Of a stretch of 64,000 nucleotides of DNA, positions 55,684 through 64,000 are shown piece after piece. The translations under genes and the position numbers were made by a program. The notes under the pieces are model-generated. The model saw nothing but the letters and a program-made list of their open reading frames with translations. It was not told the origin of the DNA and made no database searches. This stretch comes from Lascolabacillus massiliensis. GTDB lineage: Bacteria > Bacteroidota > Bacteroidia > Bacteroidales > Dysgonomonadaceae. Position 1 is the first letter of the stretch, and each line of letters begins with the position of its first letter. Location of the stretch: positions 64,501-128,500 of the forward strand of contig NZ_CTEJ01000002.1 in the NCBI RefSeq assembly GCF_001282625.1, read 5' to 3'.

Positions 55684-58614
55684 ATGCAAAACAAAGGATT
55701 CATTAGAGTCTTCAGTATTATCCTAACAGCTATTTGTTTGTTTTATCTCTCATTTACAGTAGTGGGGAGACAATACAACAAAAAAGCGGATCAATATGCA
55801 AATGGAGACTTAGCCCTGAAGAATCATTATCTTGATTCACTGTCAACCGAGAAAGTGTATCTAAATTACACACTAAACCAAGTTCGCGAGAAAGAAATCG
55901 GATTAGGCCTTGACCTTAAAGGTGGTATGAACGTAATTCTGGAAATAAATGCAGCAGAAGTTCTGGCATCACTTGCTAATACCGATGACCCTCAATTTAA
56001 TCAGGCTTTAAGAGAAAGTGTAAACCAGAATCGCCGTGGTAGCTCTTCTGACTTTATTTCACTATTCCAGCAAAATTATGAGCAGATTAACCCTGATGGT
56101 AAACTTGCAAACATTTACAGCATCACTATGCCTGACAGAGTTACACCTAACTCAACAAATGATCAGGTTATAGCAGTTCTAAGAGCCGAATTGTCAAGTG
56201 TTGCTGATAACTCATTTAACGTATTGGCTACACGTATCGACCGCTTTGGTGTTGTTGCACCTAATATTCAGCGACTCGACCGTGCTGAACGTATCCTCGT
56301 GGAACTACCTGGTATTACAGAACCAGAACGTGTACGTAATCTTCTTCAGGGAAGTGCAAATCTGGAGTTTTGGAAAACATACAATGTGAACGAATTAGGT
56401 ATGTACCTAAATGAGTTAAACTCAAGATCAAGCGAGTATGCTTTGGCTATGAGAACCAGTTCAATGCTTGAACCTACTGATTCTGTTGCTGAAGAAGGCT
56501 TAATCGAAACTGAAGATAGTTTAGCTACAGAAGATTTTACCGAACTTGAAGAAGAAAAAAAAGTTATAATAGATAAGAGTTTTATTGAATACTTCAATGA
56601 ACCATACTTCGCTATGAGCGGAATAGGTGGTCCTGTACTTGGAACTGTATCAAAACTTGATACTGCTTCAGTAAACTTCCTACTGCAACGATATAAAACT
56701 CTATTCCCTGCTGATGTGAATTTTAAATGGGGATTCAAAGCTATTGATCAGCATGAGACATATTTCCAGCTATTTGCTCTTAAAGGTGATGGCAGTAGCC
56801 GTGGACCTGCATTGACTGGTGATGTGGTTACTAATGCTAAGGCTGACCAGGGACAAAATGGTACTGCTTGGGAAGTAAGCATGACAATGAACTCTGCTGG
56901 AGCAAGTCGCTGGGCTACTATTACTGGTGCAGAGATTGGCAATTCAATTGCAATAGTACTTGATGGATATGTTTATTCTGCTCCGAGAGTAAATGACCGT
57001 ATTGAAGGAGGACGCTCATCGATCTCAGGTGATTTCTCATCTCAGGAAGCTCAGGACTTGGAGAATGTATTGAAATCGGGTAAAATGCAAGCCGGTATTC
57101 GTATAGTACAGGAAGATGTAGTTGGTCCTTCTTTAGGACAAGAAGCTATTAAAGATGGATTTATTTCGTTCATTATAGCATTGGTTGTTCTATTTATATT
57201 TACTATGATGCTCTATGGATTTGTTCCGGGCACAGTAATAAACGTGGCACTTTTGCTTAACTTCTTCTTTACATTGGGAATTCTAGCTGCATTCCAGGCA
57301 GTTCTTACTCTTCCGGGTATTGCGGGAATGATTCTTTCACTTGCTATGGCAGTTGACGCTAACGTACTTATTAATGAGCGTATTAAAGAAGAACTTGCTA
57401 CAGGTAAATCATTACGTCGTGCTTTGGACGATGGATACAAGAATGCATTCTCTGCAATTTTCGACTCTAACTTAACAACTATTATTACTGGTATCATTCT
57501 TGTAATATTTGGTGTTGGAGCTATCAGAGGATTTGCAGTAACTCTTATTATTGGTATTGCTGCATCATTCCTTACAGCTGTATTCATTACACGTATGTTT
57601 TATGAATACCAGTTATCAAGAGGAAAATGGCAGAATCTTACATTCCAAACACATTTCTCAAGAGCAATTTACAGAGAGTATGCTTTTGATTTCCTTAAAA
57701 ACAGCAAGAATGTAATTATTGGAATTGCAATATTTGTAGTTGTAAGTATTGCATCACTGTTTACACTTGGACTGAATTCAGGTATCGACTTCACAGGTGG
57801 ACGTAACTATATCGTTCGCTTTGATCAGCCAGTAAATACTCAAGATGTTGAAGATGCTCTGGTTCCATACTTTGGTGAATCAGTACGTGTTATTACCATA
57901 GGTTCAAGTAATCAGGTAAGGGTATCTACAAACTATATGATAGAAGAAGATGGTACAAATGTGGAAGAAGAACTTCGTGATCTGCTTGGTCAAGGTATGG
58001 CTGAATTTATGACACCTGGTATGAGTATTGATGATCATATAATGAGTTCTCAGAAAGTGGGGCCAAGTATTGCAGAAGATATGCTTAACAATGCTTTCTT
58101 ATCATTGCTGATAGCTCTTATATGTATGGGATTATATATAATGTTCCGTTTTAATAATTGGGGATTCTCTATGGGAACTGTTGCTGCTCTTGCTATTGAT
58201 GCATTCTCTGTGATAGGTTTATATTCTCTGCTTTGGAGAGTGATGCCATTCTCAATGGAAATGGATCAAACTTTTGTTGCAGCAATTCTTACAATTGTGG
58301 GTTACTCTATTAACGATAAGGTGGTAGTATTTGACCGTGTGAGAGAGTATATGACTCTTTATCCTAAACGTGGATTAAGAGAGCTTTTCAATGATTCAAT
58401 GAATGCCACTCTTGCACGTACTATTAATACAGGTTTGAGTACGATACTTGTGATAATAGTTATACTATTCCTTGGTGGAGATGCTGTAAGAAGCTTCGTA
58501 TTTGCAATGTTGATTGGTGTGGTTGTAGGTACTATCACCAGTTTATTTATTGCTGCCCCTGTTGCATACAAAATTATGTTGAAGAAAAATAAGAAAGAGA
58601 TTGTTGCAGCATAA
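55684..58614 (+). CDS. secDF: fused protein translocase subunit SecDF
   Basis: 976 aa. SecD and SecF joined in one inner-membrane protein that uses the proton gradient to assist Sec export. The SecD half has the P1 periplasmic domain (LGLDLKGGMNVILE near 75, DRFGVVAPNIQR) and TM helices ending with MAVDANVLINERIKEE. The SecF half starts near 665 (SGIDFTGGRNYIVRFD) and ends with GYSINDKVVVFDRVRE. Fused SecDF is normal in Bacteroidetes. An insert of about 90 residues with EETDSL-like acidic segments lies in the periplasmic region (about 250-320). Single gene with a leader hairpin and a terminator. Confidence 0.95.
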   Translation: MQNKGFIRVFSIILTAICLFYLSFTVVGRQYNKKADQYANGDLALKNHYLDSLSTEKVYLNYTLNQVREKEIGLGLDLKGGMNVILEINAAEVLASLANTDDPQFNQALRESVNQNRRGSSSDFISLFQQNYEQINPDGKLANIYSITMPDRVTPNSTNDQVIAVLRAELSSVADNSFNVLATRIDRFGVVAPNIQRLDRAERILVELPGITEPERVRNLLQGSANLEFWKTYNVNELGMYLNELNSRSSEYALAMRTSSMLEPTDSVAEEGLIETEDSLATEDFTELEEEKKVIIDKSFIEYFNEPYFAMSGIGGPVLGTVSKLDTASVNFLLQRYKTLFPADVNFKWGFKAIDQHETYFQLFALKGDGSSRGPALTGDVVTNAKADQGQNGTAWEVSMTMNSAGASRWATITGAEIGNSIAIVLDGYVYSAPRVNDRIEGGRSSISGDFSSQEAQDLENVLKSGKMQAGIRIVQEDVVGPSLGQEAIKDGFISFIIALVVLFIFTMMLYGFVPGTVINVALLLNFFFTLGILAAFQAVLTLPGIAGMILSLAMAVDANVLINERIKEELATGKSLRRALDDGYKNAFSAIFDSNLTTIITGIILVIFGVGAIRGFAVTLIIGIAASFLTAVFITRMFYEYQLSRGKWQNLTFQTHFSRAIYREYAFDFLKNSKNVIIGIAIFVVVSIASLFTLGLNSGIDFTGGRNYIVRFDQPVNTQDVEDALVPYFGESVRVITIGSSNQVRVSTNYMIEEDGTNVEEELRDLLGQGMAEFMTPGMSIDDHIMSSQKVGPSIAEDMLNNAFLSLLIALICMGLYIMFRFNNWGFSMGTVAALAIDAFSVIGLYSLLWRVMPFSMEMDQTFVAAILTIVGYSINDKVVVFDRVREYMTLYPKRGLRELFNDSMNATLARTINTGLSTILVIIVILFLGGDAVRSFVFAMLIGVVVGTITSLFIAAPVAYKIMLKKNKKEIVAA

Positions 58615-58648
58615 TAATACAACAACTTAACTTTCTATTAAAAATAAT

Positions 58649-58680
58649 TTATAGGGCAGCTATATGGCTGCCCTATTATT
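58649..58680 (+). terminator. intrinsic terminator of secDF
   Basis: A 10-bp stem ATAGGGCAGC / GCTGCCCTAT with a TATATG loop and following T residues, just before tRNA-Thr. Confidence 0.85.
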
Positions 58681-58681
58681 T

Positions 58682-58754
58682 GCCACAATAGCTCAGTTGG
58701 TAGAGTAACGCATTCGTAACGCGTAGGTCGCGAGTTCGATCCTCGCTTGTGGCT
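58682..58754 (+). tRNA. tRNA-Thr(CGT)
   Basis: 73-nt cloverleaf: acceptor GCCACAA / TTGTGGC, D arm GCTC / GAGT, anticodon loop TTCGTAA with anticodon CGT, T arm GCGAG TTCGATC CTCGC. CCA not encoded. Position 31-39 is an A-C mismatch in the anticodon stem. Reads ACG threonine codons. Located between secDF and the ATP synthase operon. Confidence 0.92.
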
Positions 58755-58790
58755 CATTTGTTTACCCTTTTTTATTATTAGGAATTTTAT

Positions 58791-58798
58791 TATCTTTG
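58791..58798 (+). promoter_or_regulatory. -7 box of the ATP synthase operon
   Basis: TATCTTTG fits TAnnTTTG, 45 bp upstream of atpD. Confidence 0.5.
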
Positions 58799-58818
58799 TG
58801 TATGTCAGCACTAGCTGA

Positions 58819-60360
<1,542 letters not shown>

Positions 60361-60381
60361 GTATTTAATATTAGATTAATT

Positions 60382-60645
60382 ATGAAACTGGAGATAATAA
60401 GTCCCGAAAAGACATATTTTAAAGGTGATGTTGATTCTGTAACCTTACCTGGCATTTTGGGGCCTTTCCAGATACTAAACAACCATGCTCCGCTTATATC
60501 ATTATTAACCAAAGGTCTGATTGAATTCTCTACAAATGGTCATATAAAAGAGATGAAAATATCCGACGGTTTTGTAGAGGTAAGTAATAATAATATTACA
60601 GTTTGTATAGACCCAATAAAGAAAAAAGTAAAACTGGATGAATAA
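60382..60645 (+). CDS. atpC: F0F1 ATP synthase subunit epsilon (short form)
   Basis: 87 aa, only the N-terminal beta-sandwich (LEIISPEKTYFKGDVDSVTL, GPFQILNNHAPLISLL, FVEVSNNNITVCIDPI). The C-terminal helical hairpin of usual epsilon subunits (130-140 aa), which inhibits ATP hydrolysis, is missing; this is the normal form in Bacteroidetes. The end overlaps the next gene by 8 bp, indicating translational coupling. Confidence 0.93.
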   Translation: MKLEIISPEKTYFKGDVDSVTLPGILGPFQILNNHAPLISLLTKGLIEFSTNGHIKEMKISDGFVEVSNNNITVCIDPIKKKVKLDE

Positions 60646-61075
60646 GCTAACGAAATATTTCTTGATATTTCATACTGTCATGATTTTCGCCGCAGGGGTA
60701 ATTGTATGGTTTGCACTAAAACTACTTTTCCCTGATATGATAGTTAGAGGTTTCATTACAATTCCTTTATATTTCTATCTGATGGAAATAATTTTCATCC
60801 TAAGATTCAGAAGGACACCTCTTGATAATCCTGCTCATTTAGTGAATCTATATATATTAATTAGGGTAATTAAAATTTTCACTTCATTCGCAGTTATATT
60901 ACTTTACTGGATTATTCACCAACCGGGTATAAAGAGCTACGCTTTGACATTTATTATATTCTATCTCATTTCTCTTATTTGGGAAACCTTTATTTACTTA
61001 AAGATGGAGAAGTTTATCAAATATATTGGTGAACAGAACAAGCATCCAAACGATCACGAGCGTATAGATTTATGA
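60638..61075 (+). CDS. AtpI-position membrane protein of the ATP synthase operon
   Basis: 145 aa, four predicted membrane helices (YFLIFHTVMIFAAGVIVWFA, IPLYFYLMEIIFILRF, IRVIKIFTSFAVILLYWII, ALTFIIFYLISLIWETFIYL). It sits between atpC and atpB, with 8-bp and 4-bp overlaps, so it is translated with them. By position it is a candidate AtpI/UncI-like c-ring assembly factor, but the sequence is not clearly the AtpI family; call it a conserved operon protein. Confidence 0.75.
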   Translation: MNKLTKYFLIFHTVMIFAAGVIVWFALKLLFPDMIVRGFITIPLYFYLMEIIFILRFRRTPLDNPAHLVNLYILIRVIKIFTSFAVILLYWIIHQPGIKSYALTFIIFYLISLIWETFIYLKMEKFIKYIGEQNKHPNDHERIDL

Positions 61076-62208
61076 AACATATATTATACTTGATTGTTTT
61101 ATTTTCTTTTTCTACGGTCAATTGGACGGTGGGAGCAGAAACTAATAACATTTCAACAAGCAGTACAAAATATGAGGAGGAGTTAAATGTAAAAAAGCTC
61201 ATACTTGAACATTTGTCTGACTCCTATGAGTGGCACATTTTTAGTACTGAAAAAAGAGATATAACAGTTCATCTTCCTGTAATACTCTATAGTAATGAAA
61301 CAGGGTGGCATTTTTTCCTTTCCTCTAAACTTCATAATATTGATAATAACTACAAAGGTTTCGGTATTGCTACAAATGGAAAATATAAGGGAAAGATAGT
61401 TGAAAGAGTTACGTCAGGTGAGGAAACACGTCCACTTGACCTATCAATTACTAAAAATGCAGCATCTTTGTTATTAAGTTCTTTCTTACTTATAATAATC
61501 ATATTGAGTGTAGCAAATTCAATTAAAAGAGATCCTCTGAAACCTCAAAAAGGTTTTGCTGGAACGATGGAGATGTTTATTTTAATGATTAATAATGAGG
61601 TTATTAAACCTGCAATAGGAGAAGATTACAAACGATACTCCCCATATTTGCTGACAATATTTTTCTTTATTTTCTTCAATAATCTGCTGGGATTGTTTCC
61701 ACTTTTCCCGGGTGGAGCAAACGTGACAGGGAACATTTCTGTTACTGTTGTGTTAGCAATAGGTACTTTTCTCGTTGTCAATTTAACTGGTACTAAGAAA
61801 TATTACAAAGAGTTATTCTGGCCTGACACTCCGGTTTGGTTGAAAGTGCCTTTCCCACTTATGCAGATAATTGAGATTGTGGGAACATTAACCAAACCCT
61901 TTGCATTAATGATTCGTCTTTTCGCAAACATAATGGCGGGTCATGCAATAGTATTGGGATTAACATCTTTGATCTTTGTCACTGTAAGTCTGGGAACTGC
62001 AATAAATACATCAATGTCAGTTGTATCAGTTATTTTTACCATTTTTATTGAATTTGTTGAGCTTTTAGTAGCCTTTATCCAGGCATATGTATTTACTCTA
62101 TTATCTTCAGTATTTATTGGGTTAGCTAGGGAAAAAGAAAAAGAAAAAGACAGAAAAGAACTGGCTGTTGAGAAATTATCAGAGCCAACAAGCCATTTAG
62201 AATTATAA
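61072..62208 (+). CDS. atpB: F0F1 ATP synthase subunit a
   Basis: 378 aa, about 100 residues longer than E. coli a because of an N-terminal signal-like segment (LYLIVLFSFSTVNWTVGA) and periplasmic extension (about residues 25-120), as in other Bacteroidales. The essential proton-channel arginine is in FALMIRLFANIMAGH. Membrane helices TM2-TM6 follow. The ATG overlaps the upstream stop (ATGA). Confidence 0.95.
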   Translation: MKHILYLIVLFSFSTVNWTVGAETNNISTSSTKYEEELNVKKLILEHLSDSYEWHIFSTEKRDITVHLPVILYSNETGWHFFLSSKLHNIDNNYKGFGIATNGKYKGKIVERVTSGEETRPLDLSITKNAASLLLSSFLLIIIILSVANSIKRDPLKPQKGFAGTMEMFILMINNEVIKPAIGEDYKRYSPYLLTIFFFIFFNNLLGLFPLFPGGANVTGNISVTVVLAIGTFLVVNLTGTKKYYKELFWPDTPVWLKVPFPLMQIIEIVGTLTKPFALMIRLFANIMAGHAIVLGLTSLIFVTVSLGTAINTSMSVVSVIFTIFIEFVELLVAFIQAYVFTLLSSVFIGLAREKEKEKDRKELAVEKLSEPTSHLEL

Positions 62209-62245
62209 AAAACTTATATAAAATCAGTATTAAAATAAAAACTAA

Positions 62246-62494
<249 letters not shown>

Positions 62495-62504
62495 AAATTA
62501 AAAT

Positions 62505-63005
62505 ATGTCGCTTTTAACACCCGATCCAGGACTAGTCTTTTGGATGTCATTATCTTTCGGAATAGTAGTTCTTATTCTGGCAAGATTTGCTTTCCCTGTT
62601 ATAATTAAAGCAGTAGATAAAAGAACACTTTTTATCGAAAATTCAGTAAAGTCTGCTAGAGAAGCAAATGAAGAACTGTCAAAGATAAAAGAGACTGGCG
62701 CCAGGATTCTGGCTAAAGCATACAAAGAACAGAATGCTATACTAAAAGAGACAGCCAGAATTAAAGAGGAAATATTACAAGAAGCGCACGCAAAGGCTAG
62801 TCAGGAAACTGAAAGAATGATAGCAGAGGCACGTAAACAGCTTCAAGTTGAAAAAGAGCAGATTCTTAGGTCAATAAGAGGTGAAGTCTCACTAATGTCT
62901 GTGACTCTTGCTGAAAAGATCCTGAGAGAGAAACTTGGTAAGGATAAAGAACAATTGAAAATGATTGATCGCCTGCTTGATGAAATTGAAATATCTAAAT
63001 CTTAA
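62505..63005 (+). CDS. atpF: F0F1 ATP synthase subunit b
   Basis: 166 aa, one N-terminal membrane helix (GLVFWMSLSFGIVVLILARFAF) and a long charged helical stalk (residues 40-150) rich in E/K/A typical of subunit b (for example KETARIKEEILQEAHAKA). Dimerises as the peripheral stalk and binds delta. 10 bp after atpE. Confidence 0.94.
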   Translation: MSLLTPDPGLVFWMSLSFGIVVLILARFAFPVIIKAVDKRTLFIENSVKSAREANEELSKIKETGARILAKAYKEQNAILKETARIKEEILQEAHAKASQETERMIAEARKQLQVEKEQILRSIRGEVSLMSVTLAEKILREKLGKDKEQLKMIDRLLDEIEISKS

Positions 63006-63010
63006 GTAAT

Positions 63011-63565
63011 ATGAATACAGGACTAATTTCAACCCGTTATGCTACTGCTTTACTGGATTATTCTATTGCATCAGGTCAGGAGAAAGAGGTATACGGTAGA
63101 ATGAAAACCCTGTCTGAAGTTTACTTGCTTGTACCACAGCTACGAACAGCTCTAGCAAACACTGCAATTTCAAACAAGAATAAGAAACAAATTATTTTCA
63201 CTTCAATTGGTGGTAGCGTTCCATCATCTTTGGATAAAATGATAGATCTCATTTTAAAGAATGAAAGAGTAGAGGTTATTTTATTTATTGCACTTAGATA
63301 TATAGAGCTTTATAGGGAAAGATTTGGAATACAATATGGCAAACTTATCACAGCTGTTCCAATAAACAAAGAAAATGAAGAGAAGATTATATCTCGTATA
63401 AGTAATATAGTAGGAGAAAATCTGGAAATAGAACCTGTCGTTGATCCTGATTTAATTGGAGGATTTGTTTTACATTTAAATGATTTAAGGTGGGATGCAA
63501 GTGTAGCGGGTGAACTGACACGTTTTAAGAATAAGATTAGAAGACAGGAAGCTGAAAATGCTTAG
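63011..63565 (+). CDS. atpH: F0F1 ATP synthase subunit delta
   Basis: 184 aa. N-terminal helical bundle (ISTRYATALLDYSIASGQEKE) and the C-terminal domain VDPDLIGGFVLHLNDLRWDAS, the OSCP/delta signature. It connects b to the top of F1. 5 bp after atpF. Confidence 0.94.
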   Translation: MNTGLISTRYATALLDYSIASGQEKEVYGRMKTLSEVYLLVPQLRTALANTAISNKNKKQIIFTSIGGSVPSSLDKMIDLILKNERVEVILFIALRYIELYRERFGIQYGKLITAVPINKENEEKIISRISNIVGENLEIEPVVDPDLIGGFVLHLNDLRWDASVAGELTRFKNKIRRQEAENA

Positions 63566-63592
63566 ATAGTATTAGTGAAAAGGAGAAATAAT

Positions 63593-64000
63593 GGCAAATA
63601 ATTCAATAAAGGTTAGTGAAGTTTCTGAAATACTCAGAATGCAGCTTGAAGGATTTGATACTGATGTAAAGTTCGATGAAACAGGGACTGTTATCAGTGT
63701 AAGTGATGGTGTTGTTCGAATTTTTGGACTTCGCAATGCTGAATCAAACGAGTTGCTTGAATTCGATAATGGTATGAATGCCATCGTCATGAATCTGGAA
63801 GAGGATAATGTAGGTGCAATTCTGCTTGGAACTTCAAGTGATATTAAAGAGGGCTTTACTGTTAAGAGAACTGGTCGAGTTGCTTCTATATTCGTGGGTG
63901 AGGGTATGCTCGGACGTGTCATCTCACCATTAGGAGAACCTCTTGATGGCAAAGGGCCAGTTAAAGGTGAGTTGTTTGAAATGCCACTTGAAAGAAGAGC
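63593..64000 (+). CDS. atpA: F0F1 ATP synthase subunit alpha, N-terminal part
   Basis: First 136 residues of the alpha subunit: ISVSDGVVRIFGLRNAESNE crown domain, LGTSSDIKEGFTVKRTGRV, FVGEGMLGRVISPLGEPLDG leading to the nucleotide domain. The right window edge cuts it before Walker A. Preceded by AAGGAGAAATA, one of the few clear Shine-Dalgarno sites in this window, suggesting strong initiation. Confidence 0.96.

Overview
The window is about 36-38% G+C chromosomal DNA from an anaerobic member of the Bacteroidales (phylum Bacteroidota). The evidence is Bacteroidales-type families (DUF3256, DUF4924, DUF5686, a PorT-like barrel, RteC, fused SecDF), the atpD-atpC-first ATP synthase operon with a short epsilon subunit, and many TAnnTTTG -7 boxes. 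A Dysgonomonadaceae relative (Proteiniphilum/Petrimonas/Fermentimonas type) is a reasonable guess, but it is inference.

Layout. 1-22.2 kb is ordinary chromosome: a truncated TPR gene, glnS, tsaD, an FUSC membrane protein, a short DUF5686 barrel, ettA, a GNAT acetyltransferase, GAPDH, a 2[4Fe-4S] ferredoxin too short for a usual ORF cut-off, a PorT-like barrel, an envelope/tRNA-modification operon (mtaB, LpxL-like acyltransferase, GT2), an acyl-CoA/ACP ligase, a DUF1080 protein, a cupin lipoprotein, a GH29 fucosidase, DUF3256 and tRNA-Arg(CCG).

22.2-40.6 kb is an accessory island. Its edges are wreckage of a Bacteroidetes conjugative/integrative element. On the left are a serine recombinase with a premature stop and an internal deletion, its 53-aa partner ORF, and an in-frame chimera of the ArdA N-terminus with the C-terminal two thirds of a TraG/MobC coupling protein. 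On the right are two RteC fragments in opposite orientation. Between them an AraC regulator, with three direct repeats spaced exactly 21 bp upstream, diverges from a tightly packed block of 13 same-strand genes. These encode a carboxylesterase fused to a second alpha/beta hydrolase, three exported flavodoxins, three aldo-keto reductases (one exported, one cytosolic, one Tat-exported with ferredoxin domains), a double carboxymuconolactone-decarboxylase protein, two more exported hydrolases, a cupin lipoprotein, a NapH-like membrane Fe-S protein fused to ferredoxin domains, and an NTF2-like exported protein, plus a relic of a second cupin. The likely logic is that the membrane Fe-S protein carries electrons across the inner membrane to periplasmic flavodoxins and the Fe-S aldo-keto reductase, while esterases release carbonyl, lactone or quinone-like substrates for reduction. 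This cargo is the best candidate in the window for an undescribed system.

40.9-64 kb returns to core genes: a YpfJ-type metallopeptidase, a TPR protein, MscS, prfC, rfbD, DUF4924, an MBL-fold hydrolase, a DUF4080 radical SAM protein, a BlaR1/BlaI pair with three 21-bp operator units, an S9-like hydrolase, an M3 peptidase, secDF behind a possible attenuator, tRNA-Thr(CGT), and the ATP synthase operon atpD-atpC-(AtpI-like)-atpB-atpE-atpF-atpH-atpA, cut by the right edge.
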